Positions 1 to 9,492 of a stretch of 49,568 nucleotides of DNA are shown here, one piece after another (position 1 is the first letter of the stretch; each line of letters opens with the position of its first letter). The DNA comes from Mycobacterium sp. Its GTDB lineage: Bacteria > Actinomycetota > Actinomycetes > Mycobacteriales > Mycobacteriaceae. The stretch spans positions 1-49,568 of the forward strand of contig NZ_JAICZA010000013.1 in the NCBI RefSeq assembly GCF_025933915.1, in the 5' to 3' direction. Position numbers and translations under genes: made by a program. A model generated the notes under the pieces. The model was not told the origin of the DNA. It did no database searches and saw only the letters and a list, made by a program, of their open reading frames with translations.

Positions 1-586
1 GGTCGACTCCGGCACCCCGGGCTTTTCCCGCGGCCGCAACCTGGAGAAGATCGGCCTGCACGCCCAGGACACCAGCGAGCTCACCTTCACCGATATGCGG
101 GTGCCGAAAGCGAACCTGCTCGAAGAAGAGGGCAGGGGCTTCTACCAGTTGATGACAAACCTGCCCCAGGAGCGACTCGCGCTCGGCGTGGGGGCGGTGG
201 CCGCCGCCGAAGCGATCCTGGCCGGAACCCTCGACTACGTCCGCGATCGCAAGGCCTTCGGGTCACCGATCGCCGGCTTCCAACACAGTCAATTCGTACT
301 CGCCGAACTGGCCACCGAAATCGACATCGCCCGAACGTATCTCGACGACTGCCTGGCCCAGCACCTCGAGGGCGAACTGACGGCCGCGCGGGCCGCCCGG
401 CTGAAATGGTGGACCACCGACCTGCAGGTGCGCACCGCCGATCGCTGCCTGCAGTTGCACGGCGGGTACGGCTACATGCGCGAGTACGGCGTGGCGCGCG
501 CGTTCGTCGACGCCCGCATCCAGACCATCTACGGCGGCACCAACGAGATCATGAAGACGATCATCGCCAAGGACTTGGGTATCTAG
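1..586 (+). CDS. fadE7: Acyl-CoA dehydrogenase, C-terminal part (FadE7-like)
   Basis: The 5' end lies outside the window; the frame is open from base 2. The visible part is the middle and C-terminal helical domain of an FAD-dependent acyl-CoA dehydrogenase, the first step of beta-oxidation, which passes electrons to ETF. Visible motifs are RKAFG, QLHGGYGYMREYGVARAF (family signature) and IYGGTNEIMK near the end. The usual catalytic Glu of the YEGT motif is Gly here. The sequence LPQERL (Glu codon 170-172) instead matches the place where long-chain and isovaleryl-CoA dehydrogenases carry the catalytic base. Nine bases separate it from the TetR gene, so they probably form an operon. The fadE7 name rests on synteny with the ndhA neighbourhood of M. 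tuberculosis, from memory. Confidence 0.85.
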   Translation, partial: VDSGTPGFSRGRNLEKIGLHAQDTSELTFTDMRVPKANLLEEEGRGFYQLMTNLPQERLALGVGAVAAAEAILAGTLDYVRDRKAFGSPIAGFQHSQFVLAELATEIDIARTYLDDCLAQHLEGELTAARAARLKWWTTDLQVRTADRCLQLHGGYGYMREYGVARAFVDARIQTIYGGTNEIMKTIIAKDLGI

Positions 587-595
587 AGGCAGCCG

Positions 596-1267
596 ATGGC
601 CACCGATGTTGCCGACTACAGCGATCTTCCCGCCGAGGAGGCCGTGCGCGCGGCCCGCGTCAGCTCGCGGCGCCGCCAGGTGCTCGACGCCGCGGTCAAA
701 GCCATGGGCAGGACCGGATTTCACCAGATGTCGATGCAGGACTTGGCCGCCGAGGCCGAGGTCAGCGTCGGCCTGCTCTACAAATACTTCGGCGGCAAGG
801 AGGACCTGCTGCTCGCCACGATCGTGCGAATCCTCGATGTGTTCCGCGATCAGCTGGCGCCGGTCATCGACGCCGCCGGCGATGACGTCGTCGACCAGCT
901 GACCGCCGGGATCCGTCGCTATATCCAGATCGTCGACGAGAACCTCGACGGCGTGGTGTTGACCTATCGGGAGAGCCGAACCCTCGGGGCGCCGGAGCGC
1001 ACCCAGATCAAGGACCTCGAAATCGCCACCGCCGCACCACTGCGGGCGGTGATCGAAGCCGGTATCGGCCGCGGTGTCTTCCGCCGGGTCGATGTCGACC
1101 TCACCGTGTTCGACATCATGCTGCTCGCCCACGGCTGGGCGCTGAAGCATTGGCACTTCGGGCCGATCTACACCATCGACGAATACATCGCGTTGCAGAC
1201 CCGCCACGTGCTGGGCGGATTGATTGCCGACGAGCGTCGCGCCGACTACGCACACGTGCTGAAATGA
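596..1267 (+). CDS. TetR-family transcriptional regulator
   Basis: A 223-residue protein with an N-terminal helix-turn-helix of TetR type (about residues 27-70; AMGRTGFHQMSMQDLAAEA followed by VGLLYKYFGGKEDLL). The C-terminal all-helical part would bind a small ligand. It starts 9 bases after the acyl-CoA dehydrogenase stop, and its TGA stop overlaps the ATG of the next gene (ATGA). This suggests co-transcription and that the regulator controls its own operon, perhaps in response to an acyl-CoA. The target and ligand cannot be read from the sequence. Confidence 0.85.
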   Translation: MATDVADYSDLPAEEAVRAARVSSRRRQVLDAAVKAMGRTGFHQMSMQDLAAEAEVSVGLLYKYFGGKEDLLLATIVRILDVFRDQLAPVIDAAGDDVVDQLTAGIRRYIQIVDENLDGVVLTYRESRTLGAPERTQIKDLEIATAAPLRAVIEAGIGRGVFRRVDVDLTVFDIMLLAHGWALKHWHFGPIYTIDEYIALQTRHVLGGLIADERRADYAHVLK

Positions 1268-1899
1268 GTGGCATGGGAGTTACCGCACAGCGCGTCCGCG
1301 GCGTGATCGCGCTGTTGGCCGTGGGGGCTGCCGCCGGTCTGCCACCGGCGGACGCCGATCCGGCCGCGGGGCTGCCCCCGATGGCGTCCAGCGGCAGCGG
1401 GCCGATCATCGGCGGGGGCTCCGCCGCCGCGCAGGGAATCGCCCAGCAGCTCTTTAGCTTTGGCAATCCTCACATCGTGAACGAGGTCGACGGCTCGGAC
1501 GCGGCGCAATTCATCGACTCCGCGGCGGGAGCCGCCAGCCAGCAACTCGCGGCGCCCTTCTCGCTGCTGCGCCGGGCGTTGGCCTGCCAGACCGACAACG
1601 CGGGATTCGGTGCGCGCGCCTATCGGCGCAACGACGGGCAGTGGGGAGGAGCGATGCTGGTCGCGGCCAAGAGCGCGACGGCGAACCTCGACGGCCTGGT
1701 CGCGTGCGTGAAGACCAATTGGCGACGGACGGCGGCCGGCGGCGAAACCGCGATGTGCAACAACGGCTGGACCACGCCGACGTCCTACGAAAGCCGCCGC
1801 GGCGAGACCTATTACATCTTGCTCGCCGGCACCGCCGCCGACTTCTGCAGCGATCTCAACGCAAAGTACAAGGGCGACGCCAGCGGGTGGCCGTTCTAA
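1264..1899 (+). CDS. Secreted protein of unknown function (Rv0398c-like)
   Basis: A 211-residue protein. The ATG at 1264 overlaps the upstream TGA, which fixes the start and suggests translational coupling. The N-terminus is a classical signal peptide (about residues 1-31) with a likely cleavage after ADA. The mature part has at least five cysteines (ALACQTD, LVACVK, TAMCNNGW, DFCSDL), consistent with disulphides outside the membrane. No catalytic motif is visible. Length and position match the secreted protein Rv0398c of M. tuberculosis, from memory. Function unknown. Confidence 0.8.
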   Translation: MSGMGVTAQRVRGVIALLAVGAAAGLPPADADPAAGLPPMASSGSGPIIGGGSAAAQGIAQQLFSFGNPHIVNEVDGSDAAQFIDSAAGAASQQLAAPFSLLRRALACQTDNAGFGARAYRRNDGQWGGAMLVAAKSATANLDGLVACVKTNWRRTAAGGETAMCNNGWTTPTSYESRRGETYYILLAGTAADFCSDLNAKYKGDASGWPF

Positions 1900-2277
1900 C
1901 CGAGCCGCACCTCGCACCCGTCACTGAAACCGATTGCCACCTCGATGGTTTCGCCGTGCAACCGACGGCGCGAGTTCGGGAACCTATTTGAATTCATATC
2001 CAGATTACGCACCGGCACCGGTGAGCAGCGGCTAAATAGCGTTTCAATATAGCCGCGGCATGGTCCCCCCGCAGGATAATTCCAATTCCTCCCGCCACGC
2101 GATTTTGCTGCATTCACGCCGCGGCCGGGGCGGCGGCCGCCCGCCTGGGTTCCTCGATCGTCCATTTGACGAATTCGCGTGCGATATTTGCGAAATCGCT
2201 TATCTACGAATCGTTGACGACGTAAACTCACCGTCATCGGGCCTTAGAATATCGTCTCCCAGACGTAGGGGGTTCTA
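1900..2277. other. 378-bp intergenic region, comparatively AT-rich
   Basis: Parts of this gap, especially about 1980-2060 and 2160-2250, are clearly more AT-rich than the surrounding genes. The open frames here have no coding signature and no usable start signals. It probably holds the promoter of the small peptide gene at 2278. Nothing else is recognised. Confidence 0.5.
2245..2250 (+). promoter_or_regulatory. Candidate -10 element for the small peptide gene
   Basis: TAGAAT fits the mycobacterial -10 pattern TANNNT. It lies 27 bases before the ATG at 2278. The expected leader contains a G-rich Shine-Dalgarno stretch (GTAGGGGG). No convincing -35 is seen. Confidence 0.4.
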
Positions 2278-2400
2278 ATGTCACGTCGTACTGGCAAAAT
2301 CGTTCTCGCCGTGGTGCTCGCTTTCGCAGCGCCAATGACTTCGGCTTGCACGGTTCCGCTCGTTATCGATTGTGGACCCGGTTTGACCTGCACCGGATAG
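2278..2400 (+). CDS. Small secreted or lipid-anchored peptide, 40 aa
   Basis: A short complete frame: ATG at 2278, stop TAG at 2398-2400. The product begins MSRRTGKIVLAVVLAFA, a charged N-terminus followed by a hydrophobic stretch, then MTSAC and a short tail with two more cysteines (VIDCGPGLTC). This looks like an export signal followed by a mature peptide of about 17 residues with three cysteines. TSAC resembles a lipobox but lacks the usual aliphatic residue at -3. A G-rich ribosome-binding site and a TAGAAT -10 lie upstream, and hairpins lie downstream. No family is recognised, and a short frame like this could be a chance reading. Confidence 0.5.
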   Translation: MSRRTGKIVLAVVLAFAAPMTSACTVPLVIDCGPGLTCTG

Positions 2401-2452
2401 CAGTATCCGAAGCGCCTCGAACATCGATTTGGGGCCTTTCATTCACATCAAG

Positions 2453-2467
2453 CTTCGCGTAGCGAAG
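2453..2467 (+). other. Short hairpin, 6-bp stem
   Basis: CTTCGC (2453-2458) and GCGAAG (2462-2467) form a 6-bp stem with a 3-base loop. It lies 53 bases after the small peptide stop and just before a larger hairpin. Confidence 0.4.
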
Positions 2468-2479
2468 ACCAGAAGGTGA

Positions 2480-2527
2480 CCGATCGGAGCCGTGGCATGG
2501 CCTAGCGCCTGCCGTGGCTCCGGTCGG
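2480..2527 (+). terminator. 18-bp hairpin, possible terminator or leader structure
   Basis: Bases 2480-2497 pair with 2510-2527 over 18 positions, three of them G-U, around a 12-base loop. No T-tract follows. It lies between the small peptide gene and ndhA, so it may end the upstream transcript or stabilise its 3' end. Confidence 0.45.
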
Positions 2528-2690
2528 GATCCGTTACCGCACAAGCTATTCGGGTGACCGCTCGAGTAGTGCCGAGACCGGTTTAATGACAACGGGTTTC
2601 GCGTGGTGCGGTTCCTTGTGCTGCCACGTGCCCATCGCGCGCGGTGCGGCAGTCTTCTCGTCGGCCTCGCCTTTCGCGGGTGTGGCGTCG

Positions 2691-2696
2691 TACGGT
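2691..2696 (+). promoter_or_regulatory. Candidate -10 element of ndhA (near-leaderless)
   Basis: TACGGT (TANNNT) lies 6 bases before the ndhA ATG at 2703. Transcription would start at or next to the start codon. GGAG also occurs in the gap, so a very short leader is an alternative. Confidence 0.4.
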
Positions 2697-2702
2697 GGAG
2701 AC

Positions 2703-4097
2703 ATGTCGCGCCATCGTGTGGTCATCATCGGAAGCGGCTTCGCCGGACTGACTGCGGCCAAGGCGCTCAAACGTGTGCCCAGGGGAAGCCAAGTCGACGT
2801 CACCGTGATCTCGAAAACGACCACGCACCTTTTTCAGCCGCTGCTGTATCAGGTGGCCACGGGCATCCTGTCCGAGGGCGACATCGCGCCGACCACCAGG
2901 CTCATCCTGCGCCGGCAGAAGAACGTCCGGGTGTTGTGGGGAGACGTCTCCGCCATCGACCTCACCGCCAAGACGGTCAAATCCCACCTGATGGGCATGG
3001 ACACGGTCACACCCTACGACAGCCTGATCGTGGCCGCCGGCGCGAAGCAGTCCTACTTCGGCCACGACGAGTACGCGGCCTTCGCGCCCGGGATGAAGAG
3101 CATCGACGACGCCCTGGAGCTGCGCGGCCGCATCCTCGGCGCATTCGAGGCGGCCGAGGTCGCGACCGACCCCGCCGAGCGGAAACGCCGACTGACCTTC
3201 GTGGTGGTCGGGGCCGGACCCACCGGTGTCGAGCTGGCCGGCGAGATCGTCCAGCTGGCCGAGCGCACCCTGGCCGGCGCGTTTCGGACGATCACCCCCA
3301 GCGAATGCCGCGTCATCCTGCTCGACGCGGCGCCCGCGGTGTTGCCACCGATGGGCGCCAAGCTGGGTCTCAAGGCGCAACGGCGGCTGGAAAAGATGGA
3401 TGTCGAGGTCCAGCTCAACGCGATGGTGACCGCGGTCGACTACATGGGCATCACGATCAAGGAGAAGGACGGCACCCAGCGCCGCATCGAATGCGCGTGC
3501 AAGGTGTGGGCGGCGGGCGTGCAGGCCAGCTCACTGGGCGCGATGCTCGCCGAGCAGTCCGACGGAACCGAAACCGACCGCGCCGGAAGGGTGATCGTCG
3601 AGTCCGACCTCACGGTCAAGGGTCACCCGTACGTCTTCGTCGTCGGTGACCTGATGTCGGTTCCCGGTGTCCCCGGGATGGCGCAGGGTGCGATCCAGGG
3701 CGCGAAATACGCGGCCGCCGTCATCAAGCGCGCGGTCAAGGGCCAGGACGACCCGGCCGACCGCGCGCCGTTCAGGTACGTCAACAAGGGCAGCATGGCG
3801 CTCATCTCCCGCTACAGCGCCGTCGCGCAGGTCGGCAAGGTGGAGTTCGCCGGCTTCTTGGCCTGGCTGGCGTGGCTGGTGCTGCACCTGTACTACCTGA
3901 TCGGCCACCGGAACCGACTCGCCGCCATGTTCGCCTGGGGGATCTCGTTCCTGGGCCGCACCCGCGGCCAGATGGCCATCACCAGCCAGATGATCTACGC
4001 CCGGCCGCTGGTGAACTGGGTCGAGCAGCAGGCGGCGGAAGGCACGCTCGCGGCGGCCGAACGCGCCGAGGCGGCCGAGCAGGAGGCGGCCGGCTGA
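2703..4097 (+). CDS. ndhA: Type II NADH dehydrogenase (NDH-2)
   Basis: A 464-residue non-proton-pumping NADH:menaquinone oxidoreductase of the inner membrane face. The FAD-binding Rossmann motif is VIIGSGFAGLTAAKAL near residue 7 and the NADH-binding motif is VVVGAGPTGVELAGEI near residue 161. A hydrophobic C-terminal segment (FLAWLAWLVLHLYYLIG, about residues 384-400) fits the membrane anchor of the family. The ATG at 2703 was chosen because the FAD motif follows directly; the frame is open further upstream without family similarity. M. tuberculosis has two NDH-2 enzymes. The position next to metZ indicates ndhA (Rv0392c) rather than ndh. Confidence 0.9.
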   Translation: MSRHRVVIIGSGFAGLTAAKALKRVPRGSQVDVTVISKTTTHLFQPLLYQVATGILSEGDIAPTTRLILRRQKNVRVLWGDVSAIDLTAKTVKSHLMGMDTVTPYDSLIVAAGAKQSYFGHDEYAAFAPGMKSIDDALELRGRILGAFEAAEVATDPAERKRRLTFVVVGAGPTGVELAGEIVQLAERTLAGAFRTITPSECRVILLDAAPAVLPPMGAKLGLKAQRRLEKMDVEVQLNAMVTAVDYMGITIKEKDGTQRRIECACKVWAAGVQASSLGAMLAEQSDGTETDRAGRVIVESDLTVKGHPYVFVVGDLMSVPGVPGMAQGAIQGAKYAAAVIKRAVKGQDDPADRAPFRYVNKGSMALISRYSAVAQVGKVEFAGFLAWLAWLVLHLYYLIGHRNRLAAMFAWGISFLGRTRGQMAITSQMIYARPLVNWVEQQAAEGTLAAAERAEAAEQEAAG

Positions 4098-4113
4098 CGC
4101 GCCGGAAAGGCGA

Positions 4114-5349
4114 TCAGCTCAAGGCCCGATCGATGTCGGCGATCAGGTCCTCGGCGTCCTCCAGGCCGACGGAGATGCGAACCACGCTGTCACCGAGCCC
4201 GATCGCCGCGCGGCCCTCCGGTCCCATCGCCCGGTGAGTTGTCGTCGCGGGGTGTGTGACAAGGGATTTGGCGTCGCCGAGGTTGTTGGAGATGTCGATC
4301 AGCGTCAACTTGTCCAGCACCTCGAAAGCCCGCCGCTTCGCCACAGCTTCCGGGCAGTCGAGCGCGAAGGTGACCACCGTTCCGCCGCCCGACATCTGAC
4401 GCTTGGCCAGGTCGTATTGCGGGTGCGAGGACAGATAGGGGTAGCGGACCCAACTCACCGCCGGATGGGCCTCGAGGAACTCGGCGATCCGGTACGCCGA
4501 GGCATTGCTGTGATCGACCCGGATAGCCATCGTCTCAAGGCCTTTCAGCAACACCCAGGCGTTGAACGCGCTCATCGCCGGGCCGGTGTGCCGCATCAAT
4601 TTCTGCACCGGGCCGTCGATGTACTCCCTGTCGCCGAGAATGGCCCCGCCCAGCACGCGGCCCTGGCCATCGATGTGCTTGGTGCCCGAGTACACCACCA
4701 CGTCGACGCCGAGCGGAATACCGTGCTGTAGCAGCGGTGTGGCAAAAACGTTGTCCAACACCACCTTCGCACCCGCGGCGTGCGCAAGCTCGGTCACCGT
4801 GGCGATGTCGACCAGCGACTGCATCGGATTGGACGGCGTCTCGAAGAACACTGCTTGGGTGGGCTTAGAGGGGTCGCCCAACGCCTCCTCCCATTGGGAC
4901 AGGTCGTCGCCGTCGACGAAGACGGTTTCGACACCCCAGCGCGGCAGGATCTCGTTGCACACCACGAAACACGATCCGAACAAGCTGCGCGACGCGACCA
5001 ACCGGTCCCCCGCGCCCAGCAGCGCGCCGAGTGAGGTGAACACCGCCGCCATGCCGCTCGCGGTGGCGAACGCCGCCGGTGCCCCTTCGAGCAGACGCAA
5101 CCGCTCCTCGAACATCGTCACGGTCGGGTTGCCGTACCGCGAGTAGACGAAGTGGTCCACCTCGCCGGTGAACGACTTCTCGGCAACCGCCGCGGACTCA
5201 TAGACATAGCCGGACGTCAGATACAGCGCCTCGGCGGTCTCGTCGAACCCCGAACGCAGCAGTCCACCGCGCACGCCGATCGTCGCCTGACCGACACCGT
5301 CGGGTAGCGGCGCGGGCGTGCGGACCGAGCGGTCGTCGCCGGGGGTCAT
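4114..5349 (-). CDS. metZ: O-succinylhomoserine sulfhydrylase
   Basis: A 411-residue PLP enzyme of the Cys/Met-metabolism class, making homocysteine from O-succinylhomoserine and sulphide in methionine synthesis. The PLP lysine is in VYSGTKHIDGQG (about residue 220), and other family stretches include FVYSRYGNPT and FFETPSNP. Length is close to the M. tuberculosis enzyme (about 406). The start ATG lies 7 bases after the rhodanese stop, so the two genes form an operon. A rhodanese upstream fits sulphur supply. It converges on ndhA with a 16-base gap. Confidence 0.92.
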   Translation of the reverse strand: MTPGDDRSVRTPAPLPDGVGQATIGVRGGLLRSGFDETAEALYLTSGYVYESAAVAEKSFTGEVDHFVYSRYGNPTVTMFEERLRLLEGAPAAFATASGMAAVFTSLGALLGAGDRLVASRSLFGSCFVVCNEILPRWGVETVFVDGDDLSQWEEALGDPSKPTQAVFFETPSNPMQSLVDIATVTELAHAAGAKVVLDNVFATPLLQHGIPLGVDVVVYSGTKHIDGQGRVLGGAILGDREYIDGPVQKLMRHTGPAMSAFNAWVLLKGLETMAIRVDHSNASAYRIAEFLEAHPAVSWVRYPYLSSHPQYDLAKRQMSGGGTVVTFALDCPEAVAKRRAFEVLDKLTLIDISNNLGDAKSLVTHPATTTHRAMGPEGRAAIGLGDSVVRISVGLEDAEDLIADIDRALS

Positions 5350-5356
5350 GCCTGGA

Positions 5357-5797
5357 TCACCCTTGCTTCCAAGGCAATCCGATCGCCCGCCACCCCGACT
5401 CGCCGCGGTGACCGTTGGCGTCGAGCTGGCCTTCGAAGCCGTCCACGATGTTGTACGCCGGGGTGATGCCCTGCTCGGTTGCCACCTCGGCGGCGCCGAT
5501 GGAGCGGACTCCGGAGCGACACAGGAACAGCACCGGGCGGTCCGTGTCGGTCTGGGCCGGCGCCACCTGCTCGCGCAGCTGCTCGGCGAAATTCGCGTTG
5601 GGCCTGCCGTCGGACGAATTCCACTCCAGGAACAACACGTCGCGCCCGAGGCTGGACAGATCGGGCACCCCGACGAATCGCCATTCGGCGTCGGTACGTA
5701 CGTCGACCAGCACGGCGTTCGGATTGTCGCTGAGCAACTTCCAGGCGTCCAGGGGCGAGATGTCGCCCGCGTAGGAGTGTGCGCGCTCTCTGTTCAT
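5357..5797 (-). CDS. Single-domain rhodanese (Rv0390-like)
   Basis: A 146-residue rhodanese-fold protein, a sulphurtransferase carrying persulphide on the active-site Cys. The active loop is CRSGVRS (about residue 98) and the domain opens with VLVDVRTDAEW. The ATG at 5797 was chosen because GAAGGA lies about 9 bases upstream. An earlier in-frame start would add 13 Arg-rich residues outside the domain. It sits just upstream of metZ in the same operon, suggesting a role in sulphane sulphur handling near homocysteine synthesis. Confidence 0.85.
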   Translation of the reverse strand: MNRERAHSYAGDISPLDAWKLLSDNPNAVLVDVRTDAEWRFVGVPDLSSLGRDVLFLEWNSSDGRPNANFAEQLREQVAPAQTDTDRPVLFLCRSGVRSIGAAEVATEQGITPAYNIVDGFEGQLDANGHRGESGWRAIGLPWKQG

Positions 5798-5915
5798 GCT
5801 CGTATTCCTTCGCCTCTCGTACGCCTTGTCAGCCACCCCGGCGAGATTGCCCCCTGCCCGCGGCGATACCTGACCTGCGATCGTATCGAGGCCGTCGCCC
5901 CCCGCGTCTCGGGGC

Positions 5916-7121
5916 TCAGCCGCGTGCGGCCGGGGCGGACAGTCTCTCGGCGGCCTGGCCCGCCCGCTCGCGCGCGGCCGTCACCTCCGGCGCGGTCGCC
6001 AGGGCGCGAAACCCGCCCCCGGATACGCGCAGGTCGCTTTCCGGCACGCTCAGCGCGCCGATCAACGCGGCGGGGCCATGGGAATCGGCGGGGCCAATCG
6101 CGCGGGCGGCGGCCGGCGACACCATCATGGTGTCCACCGGCAGGCCCAAGATGGTGCGGGCCTGCAGCTCGAACACCGAAAGCCGCTGGCTGCGCACAGT
6201 CACCCAGGCGCTGTCGGCCGGGCGCGACGTGACGTCGGCGAAATACACCTCGTCGCCGTTGATCAGCAATTCGACCCCGAAGACGCCGCGCCCGCCCAGC
6301 GCCTTGACGATCCGCGCGGCGATCGACCTCGCGGCGTCCGTCGCGGCCGCGCTCATCTTCTGGGGTTGCCAGGATTCCAGCGCCTGGCCGTCGGATCCGC
6401 GATGCCCGATGGGTGAGCAGAATTCGATGACCGGACCCGCCGGGCCTGCGCTGCACACCGCCAGCAGGGTCACGTAGACCTCGACCTCGACGACGGTTTC
6501 GGCCAGTACCCGGGGGGCGGGCCGGCCGCCCCCCGCACGATGCCAGGCGGGCTCGATGTCCTCACGGCGCGCCACCACCGATCCCCGCTGGCCGACCGGC
6601 CCGGCCACCGGCTTGACCAGCAACGGATACCCGGCATGCGCCCCGACCGCCTCGAGTTCGGCCAGCGACCCGACGAACCAGAACGGCGCGGTGGGCAGCC
6701 CCAGCTCGTCGGCGGCCAGCCGGCGCAGCCCCTCGCGGTCGCCGGTCAGCCGCACGGCGCGAGCGCTGGGCACCAGCTCGGTGCCGCTGCCGTCGAGGGG
6801 CTCGAGGGCTTGGCCGGCGACCGCGTCGGTCGCGATCACGACGAAGTTGGGTTGCAGCCGTTGCATCGCCTTCGACAGCTCGCCGGCGTCGGTCATGTCG
6901 AACACCAACGCCTGGTCGGCCACCCCGTGCGCGGGCGCGTGGGGGTGCTGGTCGGCGGCGATCACCCGGGCCCCGAGGCGCCCCAGGGCGATCGCCAGCT
7001 CGCGGCTGATCTCGCCGGAACCCAGCAGCAGCACCGACGGGCGGCCGTCCGCGGGAGCTTGCTGGGGAACCGCGAGCGCCGTCGTTTCGTCGTCCCGTTC
7101 GTCGATCACGCCGTCAGCCAC
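5916..7121 (-). CDS. purT: Formate-dependent GAR transformylase, divergent
   Basis: A 401-residue ATP-grasp enzyme that uses formate and ATP to formylate glycinamide ribonucleotide in purine synthesis. The N-terminal part shows LLGSGEISRELAIALGRLGA and VPSARAVRLTGDREGLRRL. The C-terminal ATP-grasp part shows GRGVFGVELLINGDEVYFA. Compared with E. coli PurT as I recall it, the metal-site segment SEVSPRPHD reads ADVTSRPAD here, and the glycine-rich ATP loop lacks its lysine (GPVGQRGS). Activity may therefore be altered. The start is GTG at 7121 with a TATCCT -10 six bases upstream. Its place next to the rhodanese and metZ matches M. tuberculosis. Confidence 0.85.
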   Translation of the reverse strand: MADGVIDERDDETTALAVPQQAPADGRPSVLLLGSGEISRELAIALGRLGARVIAADQHPHAPAHGVADQALVFDMTDAGELSKAMQRLQPNFVVIATDAVAGQALEPLDGSGTELVPSARAVRLTGDREGLRRLAADELGLPTAPFWFVGSLAELEAVGAHAGYPLLVKPVAGPVGQRGSVVARREDIEPAWHRAGGGRPAPRVLAETVVEVEVYVTLLAVCSAGPAGPVIEFCSPIGHRGSDGQALESWQPQKMSAAATDAARSIAARIVKALGGRGVFGVELLINGDEVYFADVTSRPADSAWVTVRSQRLSVFELQARTILGLPVDTMMVSPAAARAIGPADSHGPAALIGALSVPESDLRVSGGGFRALATAPEVTAARERAGQAAERLSAPAARG

Positions 7122-7127
7122 GGCTCA

Positions 7128-7133
7128 AGGATA
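7128..7133 (-). promoter_or_regulatory. Candidate -10 element of purT (leaderless)
   Basis: On the minus strand TATCCT lies 6 bases before the GTG start at 7121, and no Shine-Dalgarno is present. This fits leaderless transcription. Confidence 0.4.
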
Positions 7134-7150
7134 GGTCGGTTCTCAGAGCA

Positions 7151-7262
7151 CTAGGGCTGATCGCCCGGCTCCTCGACGGCGCATACCGCGCCGCATCGTC
7201 GCCGGGCTAGGGCTGACCGCCCGGCTCCTCGACGGCGCATACCGCGCCGCATCGTCGCCGCG

Positions 7263-7275
<13 letters not shown>
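7151..7275. repeat. MIRU-like tandem repeat, two 56-bp units plus 13 bp
   Basis: Units start at 7151 and 7207, and a partial third copy starts at 7263. Units one and two differ at two positions (a T/C in CTGATC versus CTGACC, and the last base). The core on the minus strand, CGGCGACGATGC followed by GAGGAGC, resembles mycobacterial interspersed repetitive units (MIRU). Each unit ends CAGCCCTAG on the minus strand, repeating the last codons and stop of the thioesterase gene. The array fills the gap between purT and the thioesterase gene and is a candidate VNTR locus. Confidence 0.75.

Positions 7276-9492
<2,217 letters not shown>

Larger units (their letters stand above)
2401..2702. other. 302-bp gap between the small peptide gene and ndhA
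   Basis: It contains two hairpins (2453-2467 and 2480-2527) and the ndhA start region. An open frame continues upstream from ndhA into this gap, but it lacks family similarity and is better read as non-coding. Confidence 0.5.

Noticed and set aside
2214..2219. TTGACG as the -35 of the small peptide gene
   Set aside because: It lies 25 bases from the TAGAAT -10, too far for a normal spacer.
2060..2278. 72-codon plus-strand frame upstream of the small peptide gene
   Set aside because: No ribosome-binding site and no coding signature; it overlaps the AT-rich promoter region.
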